A stretch of DNA of 64,000 bases from Pseudomonas sp. NKUCC02_KPG (GCF_019345465.1 NZ_JAHKRC010000017.1:61471-125470), one strand, 5' to 3'. Shown: positions 9,342 to 18,874, numbered from the stretch's first letter. Made by a program: numbers and translations. Notes: generated from the sequence alone by a model not told the origin.

Positions 9342-9417
9342 ATCAGACCAGTGCGCCAGTGGTTCCCCAGCGGCTGTTATATAGTCGCCCTTTATCTGCC
9401 CAGTTAACGAGAACACC

Positions 9418-12400
9418 ATGCTTAACAAAGGATTGTTCCTGGCCTGCACGCTGGCGCTGTTGAGCGCTTGCGATTCTTCGAGCGTCGACAAGCCTGCAGC
9501 GCCGACCGTTGCAGCGAGCCAGCCCGCCAAGCCGGTGCAGGACGTCAAGGCCCTGGCCCAGCGTTACGCCGGGCGTGAGTTAAGTGTGGTGGATGTGTCC
9601 GAGGTGCAACTGGACGGAGCCAGCACCTTGTCCGTGAGCTTTTCGGTGCCGCTCCATCCTGAGCAGAATTTTGCAGACAAGCTGCACCTGGTCGATGCCA
9701 AAACCGGCAAGGTCGATGGCGCCTGGGAGTTGTCGGATAACCTGATGGAACTGCGCCTGCGCCATCTTGAGCCACAGCGCAAACTGATCCTCACCGTTGA
9801 CCCCGGCCTGCGTGCCGTCAACGACGCCACGTTGGCCGCCGAGTACATCAGCCGCCTTGAAACCCGTGACCTGCAACCCACAGTCGGCTTTGCCAGCCGT
9901 GGCAACTTGCTGCCCACCCGCCTGGCCGAAGGCTTGCCGGTGATCGCGCTGAACGTCGACAAGGTGGATGTTGAGTTCTTTCGGGTCAAACCCGAGTCCC
10001 TGCCAGCGTTTCTCAGTCAATGGGGTCGCAACAGCAGCCTGCAAAGCTACGAAGCCAAGGATCTGCTGAGCATGGCCGAGCTGGTGTACGGCGGCCGTTT
10101 TGACTTGAACCCGGCGCGCAATACCCGTGAAACCCTGATCTTGCCGACGTCCGGAATCAAGCCTTTGCAGCAGCCGGGCGTGTATCTGGCGGTGATGACG
10201 GCGACGGGCAGCTACAACTATTCGACCCCTGCCACCTTGTTCACCCTCAGCGATATCGGCCTTTCGGTACACCGCTATCAGAAGCGTCTGGATGTGTTCA
10301 CCCAGGCCCTTGAAGGCGGTAGCGCCCTGGCGGGTGTCGAGCTGGAATTGCTCGACGGTAAAGGCCGGATGCTGGGCCAGGGTAAAACCGGTAAAGACGG
10401 TCACGCCGAACTGGCGCTGCCCCCCAAGGCCGAAGTGCTGGTTGCGCGCCAAGGCGATCAAACCAGCTTGCTGCGTCTGAATACGGCGGCGCTGGACCTG
10501 GCCGAATTCGATATTGGCGGCCCCCAGGGGCATCCGCTGCAGTTCTTTGTGTTTGGCCCCCGTGACCTGTATCGCCCCGGCGAAACCGTATTGCTCAATG
10601 CCTTGTTGCGCGACCGCGATGGCAACCCGGTCAAGCCGCAGCCGGTCAGCGTTGAAGTCCGTCGTCCGGACGAGCAGGTCAGCCGCAAGTTTGTGTGGTC
10701 GCCGGACGCTTCTGGGTTGTATCAGTACCCGTTGCAACTGGCCGCTGAAGCCCCGACCGGGCGCTGGCAGCTGGTGTTCGACTTCGGTGACGGCAAGCCG
10801 CAGCTGTACGAGTTTTTGGTCGAGGACTTCCTGCCCGAGCGTTTGGCGCTGGAACTAAAGGGCAGCGATACGCCGCTGAGCCCTGAGCAAACCGCTGAAA
10901 TCCAGGTCAATGGCCGCTACTTGTATGGCGCTCCGGCGGCGGGTAATCGCTTGAGTGGTCAAGTCTATGTGCGGCCATTGCGCGAGGCCGTCAGCACCTT
11001 GCCGGGCTATGAGTTCGGATCGGTGACAGAACCCGAGCTGACTCAGGACCTGGAACTGGACGAAAGCGTTCTGGATGCCGAAGGCAAGGAAACCATCAGC
11101 CTCGAAAGCCAGTGGAGCGATGCCAAATCCCCGTTGCAACTGATTGTGCAGGCCAGTCTGCAAGAGTCGGGCGGGCGGCCGATTACCCGGCGTCTGGTGC
11201 AGGCGGTGTGGCCAGCGGATCGTCTGCCGGGCATTCGCGGCCTGTTTGACGGCACTGAAACCGACGGTGATGGCCCGGTTGAATTCGAGCTGCTGGTTGC
11301 CGACAGCCAGGGCAACAAGCTGGCCGCCGACGACCTCATGGTGCGCCTGGTGCGCGAGCGCCGTGACTATTACTGGAACTACTCGGACAGCGACGGCTGG
11401 AGCTACCACTACAACGAGAAGTTTCTGAATCTCAACGAAGAAACCCTCAGCCTCAAGGCGGGCGAAACCGCCAAGGTCAGCTTCCCGGTCGAGTGGGGGC
11501 CGTATCGCGTTGAAGTTGAAGACCCGAAAACCGGCTTGATCAGCAGCCTGCGCTTCTGGGCCGGTTATCGCGCCCAGGACAACGCCGAAGGCGGCGCCGT
11601 ACGCCCCGATCAGGTCAAGCTGGCGCTGGACAAGGCTGCCTATGCCGATGGCGACACGGCCAGGGTAACGGTCACGCCGCCAGCGGCAGGCAAAGGCTAT
11701 TTGCTGGTTGAAGGCAGTGACGGCCCGTTGTGGTGGGAAGAAATCGAGGTGCCTGCCGAGGGCAAGGTCTTCGACGTCAAGCTTGACCCACGCTGGGCGC
11801 GGCACGACTTGTACATCAGCGCCCTGGTGATTCGCCCGGGTGAGCGCAAGACCAACATCACTCCCAAGCGTGCCGTGGGCGTGCTGCATTTGCCGATCGA
11901 TCGCAGCCAGCGCAAGTTGGCACTCACTCTCGATGCCCCTGAGAAAATGCGCCCCAAGCAGCCATTGACGGTGAAAATCCACGCTAAGAACGCCGATGGC
12001 AGCATCCCCAAACAGGCCCATGTGCTACTGGCCGCCGTGGATGTGGGCGTGCTCAACATCACCGACTACCCGACTCCGGATCCATTTGCCAGTCTGTTTG
12101 GGCGCAAGGCCTATGGCGCGGATCAGCTGGACATCTACGGGCAATTGATCGAAACCGGGCAAGGCCGTTTGGCCAGCCTGGCGTTCGGAGGCGATGCAGC
12201 GCTGGCCAAAGGCGGCAAGCGGCCTGCCACCAGTGTGACGATCGTGGCACTGCAAAGCGCACCCGTGACCCTGAACGAGCAGGGCGAAGGTGAAGTCAGT
12301 GTGGATATCCCTGACTTCAATGGCGAGCTGCGCCTGATGGCTCAAGCCTGGACCGATGATCGCTACGGCATGGCCGAAGCCAAAACCGTAGTCGCCGCGC

Positions 12401-14307
12401 CCTTGGTGGCCGAACTGGCGGCACCGCGCTTTTTGGCCGGTGGCGATGAGACACGGCTGGCGCTGGACGTGTCCAACCTCACTGACACGCCGCAAACGCT
12501 GCACGTGAAGCTCAACACCGAGGGGCAACTGAGCCTGCCGGGTGACGCGACACAGAACCTGACACTCAGCCCCGGCCAGCGCAGTACCTTGCAGGTTCCG
12601 GTCAAGGCGCTGGGCGGGTATGGCACCGGTGTGGTCAAGGTGACGGTCAATGGCCTGGACCTGCCGGGTGAAACCCTGGCGCCGTTCACCCGCGAATGGA
12701 CGCTGGGCGTGCGCCCGGCGTATCCGGCATTGCTCAAGCATTACCGTGCCGTACTCAACGACCAGCCCTGGAGCCTGCCCGAGGGCGAGCTGCAAGCCTT
12801 TGAACCGGCCGGGCGTGAAGCCTTGCTCAGCCTGTCGAGCCGCCCGCCGCTGAACCTGGGCGAGCAGATCCGGGCGCTCAAAGCCTACCCCTACGGCTGC
12901 TCCGAGCAGACCACCAGCGGTCTTTACCCGGCGCTGTATGCCGATGCGACCCTGCTCAAACGCCTGGGCCTGGAAGGCGAGCCGGACACCGAGCGCAAAC
13001 GCAAAATCGAGTTGGGTATCGAGCGCCTGCTGGGCATGCAGCGTTACAACGGCAGCTTCGGCCTGTGGGGCGCGGACGGTCAGGAGGAGTATTGGCTCAG
13101 CGCCTATGTCACCGATTTCTTGCTGCGTGCCCGGGATCAAGGCTATGCCGTGCCGCCCGAAGCGCTTAAAAAGGCCAGCGAGCGTTTGCTGCGCTATGTG
13201 CAGGAACGCAACCTGATCGAGGCCGATTACAGCGAAAACCTCGAACACACCCGCTTTGCCGTACAGGCCTATGCGGCGATGGTCCTGGCCCGCAGTCAGC
13301 AAGCACCGCTGGGTGCATTGCGCAGCATTTTCGAGCGACGCAGCGATGCCCGTTCCGGCCTGCCGTTGGTGCAGTTGTCGATTGCCTTGCAGAAGATGGG
13401 CGACCAACCACGGGCTGATCAGGCGCTGGTGGCGGGCCTGGCAGTGACCCGTAAAGCCGATCAATGGCTGGGCGATTACGGCAGCCCGTTGCGGGATCAG
13501 GCTCTGATTCTGGCCTTGCTGGAAGAAAACAACTTGATGGCCGGCCAGCGCGAGCAACGGGTGTTCGACCTGTCCGATCAACTGGCGGCGAGCCAGTGGC
13601 TGTCGACCCAGGAGCGCAACGCGCTGTTCCTTGCCGGTCGCGATCTGTTGAGCCAGCCTGAAGCCAAGTGGTCGGTGCAGTTTGCCAGTGGCGACCAGAC
13701 CCGCGAGCTGAACAATGCCCAGTCGGGCCTCAAGCTCGACGGGCCGCTGCTCGCTTCGCCACTGACCTTGCGCAACGAAGGCAGTGCGCCGGTTTATCAA
13801 CAACTGACGATTTCAGGTTATCCACAACAAGCCCCGGCGGCGGGCGGCGAGAACATGAGCATTCGCCGTGACTACCTGGGCATGAACGGGGAGCCGTTGA
13901 ACCTCAAGGCCCTGAAAAGTGGTGATCTGGTGCTGGTGCACCTGGCCGTGACGGCCAAGCAGCAGGTGCCGGATGCGCTGGTGGTCGATTTGCTGCCAGC
14001 GGGCCTGGAACTTGAAAACCAGAATCTGGGCCAAAGCGCCGCTAGCCTTGAAAACGCCAGCACCCAGGTCAAGCAATGGCGCGAGTCGATGCAGAACGCC
14101 AGCGTGCAGCACCAGGAATATCGGGATGATCGGTATGTGGCAGCGTTGAAACTGGATGGCTACGGCACCACGCACCTGCTGTACCTGGCCCGTGCCGTGA
14201 CCCCTGGCACCTACCGCGTCCCGCCGCCGCAAGTGGAGTCGATGTACCGCCCCAACTGGCAGGCCGTGGGCGAAACACCGGGGGACATGGTGATTAAGGG
14301 CCGCTGA
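9418..14307 (+). CDS. Bacterial alpha-2-macroglobulin, thioester type (YfhM-like)
   Basis: 1629 residues, matching the ~1650 of E. coli YfhM. It is a lipoprotein: the signal ends LLSAC with Cys18, and Asp at +2 predicts retention in the inner membrane, facing the periplasm. MG-type beta domains fill the first ~1100 residues; the thioester motif CSEQ is at 1161-1164 within YPYGCSEQTTSGLYP, followed by the all-helical TED domain and a C-terminal receptor-binding-like domain. The family traps attacking proteases by a bait-region conformational change. The partner pbpC lies just downstream; this pairing is widespread and suggests wall repair coupled to protease defence. The gene symbol is left blank because Pseudomonas nomenclature varies. 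Confidence 0.95.
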   Translation: MLNKGLFLACTLALLSACDSSSVDKPAAPTVAASQPAKPVQDVKALAQRYAGRELSVVDVSEVQLDGASTLSVSFSVPLHPEQNFADKLHLVDAKTGKVDGAWELSDNLMELRLRHLEPQRKLILTVDPGLRAVNDATLAAEYISRLETRDLQPTVGFASRGNLLPTRLAEGLPVIALNVDKVDVEFFRVKPESLPAFLSQWGRNSSLQSYEAKDLLSMAELVYGGRFDLNPARNTRETLILPTSGIKPLQQPGVYLAVMTATGSYNYSTPATLFTLSDIGLSVHRYQKRLDVFTQALEGGSALAGVELELLDGKGRMLGQGKTGKDGHAELALPPKAEVLVARQGDQTSLLRLNTAALDLAEFDIGGPQGHPLQFFVFGPRDLYRPGETVLLNALLRDRDGNPVKPQPVSVEVRRPDEQVSRKFVWSPDASGLYQYPLQLAAEAPTGRWQLVFDFGDGKPQLYEFLVEDFLPERLALELKGSDTPLSPEQTAEIQVNGRYLYGAPAAGNRLSGQVYVRPLREAVSTLPGYEFGSVTEPELTQDLELDESVLDAEGKETISLESQWSDAKSPLQLIVQASLQESGGRPITRRLVQAVWPADRLPGIRGLFDGTETDGDGPVEFELLVADSQGNKLAADDLMVRLVRERRDYYWNYSDSDGWSYHYNEKFLNLNEETLSLKAGETAKVSFPVEWGPYRVEVEDPKTGLISSLRFWAGYRAQDNAEGGAVRPDQVKLALDKAAYADGDTARVTVTPPAAGKGYLLVEGSDGPLWWEEIEVPAEGKVFDVKLDPRWARHDLYISALVIRPGERKTNITPKRAVGVLHLPIDRSQRKLALTLDAPEKMRPKQPLTVKIHAKNADGSIPKQAHVLLAAVDVGVLNITDYPTPDPFASLFGRKAYGADQLDIYGQLIETGQGRLASLAFGGDAALAKGGKRPATSVTIVALQSAPVTLNEQGEGEVSVDIPDFNGELRLMAQAWTDDRYGMAEAKTVVAAPLVAELAAPRFLAGGDETRLALDVSNLTDTPQTLHVKLNTEGQLSLPGDATQNLTLSPGQRSTLQVPVKALGGYGTGVVKVTVNGLDLPGETLAPFTREWTLGVRPAYPALLKHYRAVLNDQPWSLPEGELQAFEPAGREALLSLSSRPPLNLGEQIRALKAYPYGCSEQTTSGLYPALYADATLLKRLGLEGEPDTERKRKIELGIERLLGMQRYNGSFGLWGADGQEEYWLSAYVTDFLLRARDQGYAVPPEALKKASERLLRYVQERNLIEADYSENLEHTRFAVQAYAAMVLARSQQAPLGALRSIFERRSDARSGLPLVQLSIALQKMGDQPRADQALVAGLAVTRKADQWLGDYGSPLRDQALILALLEENNLMAGQREQRVFDLSDQLAASQWLSTQERNALFLAGRDLLSQPEAKWSVQFASGDQTRELNNAQSGLKLDGPLLASPLTLRNEGSAPVYQQLTISGYPQQAPAAGGENMSIRRDYLGMNGEPLNLKALKSGDLVLVHLAVTAKQQVPDALVVDLLPAGLELENQNLGQSAASLENASTQVKQWRESMQNASVQHQEYRDDRYVAALKLDGYGTTHLLYLARAVTPGTYRVPPPQVESMYRPNWQAVGETPGDMVIKGR

Positions 14308-14312
14308 CCGGA

Positions 14313-14330
14313 GTGGGAGCGGGCTTGCTC
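14313..14330 (+). repeat. Single REP arm
   Basis: GTGGGAGCGGGCTTGCTC matches one arm of the REP family at 9255. It has no inverted partner and abuts the stop codon of the antisense small membrane protein. Confidence 0.8.
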
Positions 14331-14622
14331 AGTTGATGATCCAGCTCAGCACCCACAGGCCCAGCAGCAGCCAGATCACGCCACCGATGACCGAGGCGCG
14401 CATGAAGGCGCGCACGGCGTTGTACAGAAACAGCAAGCCGATGATCAGTACCGCAATGCTGATGATCGAGGTGTCCATGCCCAACGCGCGCGCCATGCCT
14501 TCGACAAAGCTGCTGCCTGCCTCTGTGATGGCGCCAAACAGGCCGTTCAGGCTCTCCACGATAAAACGAACCAGTGTGCCCAGCCAGAGGCCAAGATTTC
14601 CGATAAAACTTTCGACGTGCAT
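14329..14622 (-). CDS. Small hydrophobic membrane protein of unknown function
   Basis: 97 residues from the ATG at 14622 (MHVESFIGNL); an ATG two codons earlier (14628) is possible, but the only GGA upstream is well spaced for the later one. Two hydrophobic stretches can be seen: about residues 50-70 (IISIAVLIIGLLFLYNAV) and 76-97 (ASVIGGVIWLLLGLWVLSWIIN). The middle reads SLNGLFGAITEAGSSFVEGMARALGMDTS. I do not recognise a named family, but the codon usage and helix pattern look real. It lies on the opposite strand between the alpha-2-macroglobulin and pbpC genes, interrupting an otherwise co-oriented pair. Confidence 0.75.
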   Translation of the reverse strand: MHVESFIGNLGLWLGTLVRFIVESLNGLFGAITEAGSSFVEGMARALGMDTSIISIAVLIIGLLFLYNAVRAFMRASVIGGVIWLLLGLWVLSWIIN

Positions 14623-14705
14623 GGTCATGTTCCGATGAGTAAGGTGGCCACTGTGCCAGATTAGGCATCCATCCATGCCGCAAGTTGCGTAGAGAGTGAG
14701 AGTCA

Positions 14706-17042
14706 GTGGGGGCAAGGATCAAAAAAATAGTCGGCTGGACGCTCGCCGGTCTGCTGCTGGCGTGCGCATTGCTGTGGTTGGCCGACAGGATCTGGCCGTT
14801 GCCCTTGCCCCGGGATGATCTGGCCCGTGTGGTATTGGCCGAAGACGGCACGCCCCTGTGGCGGTTTGCCGATGCCAATGGCGTGTGGCGCTATCCGGTG
14901 CAAACCGGTGAAGTATCACCGTTGTACCTGGACGCTTTGCTGACCTACGAAGACCGCTGGTTTTTTCAGCACCCCGGGATCAATCCCTTGGCGTTGGGCC
15001 GTGCGGCCTGGCAAAACCTGACGGGCGGACGGGTGTTGTCAGGCGGCAGCACGTTGTCGATGCAGGTGGCGCGTTTGCTCGATCCCCATGAGCGCACGCT
15101 GCCCGGCAAGCTGCGCCAGTTGTGGCGTACGGCGCAGCTGGAATGGCACTTGTCCAAGGACCAGATTCTTGCGCTGTACCTCAACCGGGCTCCGTTCGGC
15201 GGCACGTTACAGGGGGTCGCGGCGGCCAGTTGGGCTTATCTGGGCAAGTCTCCGCTCCAGCTCACCCATTCCGAGGCGGCGCTGCTCGCCGTGTTGCCCC
15301 AGGCGCCGAGCCGCTTGCGTCCCGACCGTCATCCGGGGCGGGCACAAGTGGCGCGGGACAAGGTGTTGCGCCGCTTGGCCGAATACCGGGTGTGGCCGCA
15401 ATCGGCGGTTGACGAGGCGCAGGAAGAACCGCTGTTACTGGCGCCGCGCCTGGAACCGAGCTTGGCGCCGTTGTTGGCACGACGGCTCAACCGCCCGGAC
15501 AGCCCGCCGCTGATTCGTACCACGATCGACGCCAGCCTGCAGCGCCGTCTCGAAGACTTGCTGCTGGGCTGGCGCGCCCGTTTACCCGATCACACCTCGG
15601 CCGCCATCGTGGTGGTCGAGACCGAGAGCATGGCGGTACGCGCCTATCTGGGGTCGGTGGATATCAACGATGCGCGCCGTTTTGGCCATGTCGACATGAT
15701 CACCGCCATGCGCTCGCCGGGCTCCACCCTCAAGCCGTTTTTGTATGGCATGGCAATGGATGCGGGGCTGATCCACTCCGAGTCGTTGCTGCAGGATGTG
15801 CCCCGGCGCTATGGCGACTATCGACCGGGTAATTTCTCCACGGGGTTTAGCGGGCCGGTATCGGCCAGTGCGGCGCTGGTGACGTCCCTTAACTTGCCCG
15901 CCGTGCAGTTGCTGGAGGCTTATGGCCCCAAGCGTTTTGCCGCCGATATGCGCAATGGCGGCGTGCCGTTGAGCCTGCCGGCACTCGCGCAACCCAATCT
16001 GGCGCTGATTCTGGGCGGCGCCGGCACTCGCCTGGAGGATCTGGTCAGCGGCTACAGCGCACTGGCGCGAGAAGGGCGCAGCGCCAATTTACGTCTGCAG
16101 CCGAGTGACGAATTACACGATCGCCCCATGCTGTCCCCAGGAGCGGCGTGGATTATCCGGCGCATTCTCAGCGGTCAGGCGCGCCCGGATCGTGACCCCC
16201 ATGCCGATCTGGTGCAGCGCCCGCAATTGGCCTGGAAGACCGGTACCAGCTATGGCTTTCGCGATGCGCTGGCGATCGGCGTTGGACCGCGTTATCTGAT
16301 CGGTGTGTGGATCGGTCGCCCGGATGGCACGCCTGTGCCGGGGCAGTTTGGCCTGGCGTCGGCGGCCCCTTTGATGCTGCAAGTCCACGATGTGCTGAGT
16401 AACCGCGACAACCAGCGCGGTATTGTGGCGCCGGTGCAGGCCGTACCTGACAGCGTCGGGGTGGCTGCGATCTGCTGGCCATTGGGCCAACCCATGAACA
16501 AGAGTGACCCCAATTGCCGTCGTCAACGCTTTGCCTGGACGTTGGATCACACCACTCCCCCGACCTTGCTTGCGGCGGACCAGCCGTTGGGGGTGGGGCT
16601 CAAGGAAACCATCCGGGTCAACTCCCGGGGCCTGCGCGTGGGGGCGCAATGCCCGGATGCGCAAGTGCGTGAGGTGGCGTTGTGGCCTGCTCCGCTTGAA
16701 CCGTGGCTACCCCGTGTTGAACGGCGTGAGGTGCGACTGCCAGACGCCTCACGCCAATGCCCGCCACCGCCCTTGAGTGCAGTGACACCGCTGTCGATTT
16801 CGGGCGTGCGCGAAGGCGACCGCCTGCGCCGCCCGGCTGCGAGCCAGTCGCTGTTGCGGCTGGCATTGACGACCCTGGGCGGAGAGGGGCGGCGGTGGTG
16901 GTTTATCAACGGCGCCCCTTTGGGGGACAGCCTGCCACTGGAGGTATTCAGCACCACCCTGGAACACGTGGGGCGTTATGAGCTCAGCGTGCTTGACGAA
17001 AGCGGGCAAACCGCCCGTGTCGAGTTCAGTGTGGTGGAGTGA
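14706..17042 (+). CDS. pbpC: Penicillin-binding protein 1C
   Basis: 778 residues, GTG start (MGARIKKIVGW). One N-terminal membrane segment (~7-27) anchors a periplasmic enzyme. The GT51 glycosyltransferase domain has the catalytic Glu in YEDRWFFQHPG (Glu82) and GGSTLSMQ. The transpeptidase domain has SPGSTLKPF (Ser340, Lys343), a TSLN motif and WKTGTSYGFRDA (Lys511). The C-terminal BiPBP_C domain follows. It polymerises, and may cross-link, peptidoglycan. The preceding alpha-2-macroglobulin is its usual genomic partner. The 14707-14715 region overlaps only non-coding DNA of the small antisense gene if that gene starts at 14622. Confidence 0.96.
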   Translation: MGARIKKIVGWTLAGLLLACALLWLADRIWPLPLPRDDLARVVLAEDGTPLWRFADANGVWRYPVQTGEVSPLYLDALLTYEDRWFFQHPGINPLALGRAAWQNLTGGRVLSGGSTLSMQVARLLDPHERTLPGKLRQLWRTAQLEWHLSKDQILALYLNRAPFGGTLQGVAAASWAYLGKSPLQLTHSEAALLAVLPQAPSRLRPDRHPGRAQVARDKVLRRLAEYRVWPQSAVDEAQEEPLLLAPRLEPSLAPLLARRLNRPDSPPLIRTTIDASLQRRLEDLLLGWRARLPDHTSAAIVVVETESMAVRAYLGSVDINDARRFGHVDMITAMRSPGSTLKPFLYGMAMDAGLIHSESLLQDVPRRYGDYRPGNFSTGFSGPVSASAALVTSLNLPAVQLLEAYGPKRFAADMRNGGVPLSLPALAQPNLALILGGAGTRLEDLVSGYSALAREGRSANLRLQPSDELHDRPMLSPGAAWIIRRILSGQARPDRDPHADLVQRPQLAWKTGTSYGFRDALAIGVGPRYLIGVWIGRPDGTPVPGQFGLASAAPLMLQVHDVLSNRDNQRGIVAPVQAVPDSVGVAAICWPLGQPMNKSDPNCRRQRFAWTLDHTTPPTLLAADQPLGVGLKETIRVNSRGLRVGAQCPDAQVREVALWPAPLEPWLPRVERREVRLPDASRQCPPPPLSAVTPLSISGVREGDRLRRPAASQSLLRLALTTLGGEGRRWWFINGAPLGDSLPLEVFSTTLEHVGRYELSVLDESGQTARVEFSVVE

Positions 17043-17357
17043 GGTAATCAAAGCGTTTTTGCGGGATAAAGCGCTTATAAAACGCTGTTAATTGTATATA
17101 TACCTAAAGTTTGGTGGTGGGTTTTTTACTTTGGTGGGCAGTCCCTGACCTTGATAAATAGCGTTTTTAATAAGTTCTTAACGCTAAAGTATTAGTTCTC
17201 AAGCAGGGTATCGGCCTCTTTATATAAGGGGTTAATACCAAGTTGTGAATTGTTTGATATGACCCTTGAGGTTGTTATGTACCCAACGGATGAATGTATC
17301 CCTGACGCAGAGCAGGGAACTTCGAACTCAGGCGTAACAGGTGCAAGGGAATTAATC
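17043..17357 (+). promoter_or_regulatory. Low-GC leader upstream of the collagen-like gene
   Basis: 315 bases without a gene, clearly AT-rich. A weak hairpin AGCGTTTT/AAAACGCT (17052-17059, 17079-17086) follows pbpC. Two near-identical octamers, TAAGTTCT at 17171 and TTAGTTCT at 17192, are exactly 21 bases apart, i.e. two helical turns. The nonamer AAAGTATTA is at 17186-17194 and a reverse half-site TAATACC at 17233-17239. The true start ATG at 17358 has AAGGGA seven bases upstream. I infer an activator-controlled promoter. Confidence 0.5.
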
Positions 17358-18683
17358 ATGAACACTCAACTGTGGTTTAGAACCAGTACAGCATTATTGT
17401 TGGTCATGACTGTCAGCCTGGCGGGCTGCAGCAGTGGCGGTGGCGGCTCCAAAAGCTATGTGACCACAACCAATACCGGTTCGGGCAGCGGTGCAAACGG
17501 CGGCACGGGGGGTACAGGTGGCACAGGCGGCACAGGCGGCACGGGTGGTACAGGCGGTACCGGTGGCACTGGCGGTACAGATGGTGGCGGGACTGGCGGC
17601 AGTGTGACTACGCCTCTGGTTACAGGCCAGGTTGTAGGTCAAGTCGGTACCGCCCTGGGTGGCGTAGGCACCACTGTCAGTGGTCTGGGCACTGCCCTGA
17701 CCCCGGTGCCGGTAGTCGGCACCCTGGGTGGCGGCCTGGTGGTCAAAACCGGCGATGCCGTGAGCTCCGTCACCACTGGCCTGACGAATGGCCTGGGTAC
17801 GTTGGGCACAGACAAGAATTCCCTGGGCATCACCGTAGCGGGTGCGACCAATGCAGTCAGCGAGCTGGGTAAAGGCGTTTCGTCCGTTGGTACTGGCTTG
17901 AGCACAGTGCTCGATAACACGCCAATCAGCCAGATCCCGCTGGCCGGTGGCCTGGTGGGCAAAGTGACTGACACCACAGGTGGGCTGGTCAACAAAGTCG
18001 GTACAACCGTGACCATGCTCGGTGACACATTGACCACCAATGTGAACAGTGGCCAATTGGGCAAGGTGACCGGGGGCGTGAATGACAAGGTCCTGGTACC
18101 GGTCATTTCCCTGGCAGAAAACGTCACGGGCAAAGTGGGTACCACCACAGGCCTTGGAGCCCCGGTGGATGGGCTGCTGACCAAGGTCGGTGGCACCGTG
18201 AGCGGTCTTGGCACCAAGGTGTCTACAACCGGCGACAAAAATCCGGTGACCTCGCTGGTAGGTGGCGTGCTGGTGGGCGTGGGCGGTGCGGTCGACAAGG
18301 CGGGCGGCCTGCTGAATCCGGCTGCAAACACGGGCACCGGCTCGGGTCTGGGTGGTGGTCTTGGCGGCCTGCTGGGTGTGGGTGCAAGCACGGGTAATGG
18401 TTCAGGTGCCGGTGCAGGCATTGGTGGCGGTCTTGGCGGCCTGTTGGGTGCAGGTGCAAGCACAGGTGGCGGTACAAGTGCCGGTTTGGGTCTTGGCGGT
18501 CTGTTGGGAGTGGGCGCAAGCACGGGTGGCAGTACCGGCGCAGGCGCAGGTCTGAGCGGCGCTCTCGGCGGCTTGTTGGGTGCAGGCACCGGCACAGGTA
18601 GTAACACGGGCGCCAATACAGGTCTGGGTGGTGCTCTTGGGGGAGTGCTGGGTGGGCTGGGCAATCTGGGCAAGAAAAACTGA
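17358..18683 (+). CDS. Collagen-like/Gly-rich repeat lipoprotein
   Basis: 441 residues from ATG 17358, chosen because it opens a clean lipoprotein signal (MNTQLWFRTS ... VSLAGC, lipidated Cys24) after AAGGGA; the frame is open further upstream without a ribosome site. After a Ser/Gly linker come nine consecutive Gly-Gly-Thr triplets (residues 48-74), a collagen-type Gly-X-Y run. A long middle part repeats a loose GLG-T-V-G-VG pattern with many Val and Thr. The C-terminus has four copies of a GLGGLLGxGASTG-like unit and ends in GKKN. Composition is extreme: almost no aromatic residues and few charges. It is probably a surface or periplasmic fibrous protein. The next gene on the same strand is a TpsB transporter, and the Tad locus follows; a TPS secretion domain is not visible. 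Confidence 0.85.
   Translation: MNTQLWFRTSTALLLVMTVSLAGCSSGGGGSKSYVTTTNTGSGSGANGGTGGTGGTGGTGGTGGTGGTGGTGGTDGGGTGGSVTTPLVTGQVVGQVGTALGGVGTTVSGLGTALTPVPVVGTLGGGLVVKTGDAVSSVTTGLTNGLGTLGTDKNSLGITVAGATNAVSELGKGVSSVGTGLSTVLDNTPISQIPLAGGLVGKVTDTTGGLVNKVGTTVTMLGDTLTTNVNSGQLGKVTGGVNDKVLVPVISLAENVTGKVGTTTGLGAPVDGLLTKVGGTVSGLGTKVSTTGDKNPVTSLVGGVLVGVGGAVDKAGGLLNPAANTGTGSGLGGGLGGLLGVGASTGNGSGAGAGIGGGLGGLLGAGASTGGGTSAGLGLGGLLGVGASTGGSTGAGAGLSGALGGLLGAGTGTGSNTGANTGLGGALGGVLGGLGNLGKKN
17499..17579 (+). repeat. Nine tandem 9-base repeats encoding Gly-Gly-Thr
   Basis: Nine near-identical units of the type GGCGGTACAGG-frame triplets (GGN GGN ACN) code for (GGT)9 in the collagen-like lipoprotein. Because the unit is nine bases, copy-number change by slippage would lengthen or shorten the protein without breaking the frame. 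Confidence 0.85.
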
Positions 18684-18741
18684 CGATTAATTGCACCTGG
18701 CCGGTTCGACGGCCTTACCTACAGCGCCTACGCTTGGTTGG

Positions 18742-18776
18742 GACGAGAGATTCAGATGAGTCTCTCGTCTTTTTTC
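18742..18776 (+). terminator. Rho-independent terminator after the collagen-like gene
   Basis: Stem GACGAGAGA (18742-18750) pairs with TCTCTCGTC (18761-18769) and runs into a T-tract. It separates the collagen-like gene from the TpsB gene, so the latter may have its own promoter or depend on read-through. Confidence 0.88.
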
Positions 18777-18874
18777 ATGTGCAGGATGTAGGCGTGATGC
18801 TCGGGCAGCTTCGCGAATCATTCAAAGATGAAGCCCCCCTCGTTATGCCGCTGTAGTTGAACATGGAGTGTCAT

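Noticed and set aside
12025..13803. 592-codon open frame opposite the alpha-2-macroglobulin gene
   Set aside because: Antisense shadow of a well-supported gene; composition is low-complexity Gln/Arg/Ala and there is no family resemblance.
17499..17579. Possible CRISPR-like direct repeats
   Set aside because: Units are nine bases, contiguous, without spacers, and in frame with a coding sequence.
17639..18673. Pro-rich 344-codon frame opposite the collagen-like gene
   Set aside because: The Pro/Val/Pro pattern is simply the complement of Gly codons in the real gene.
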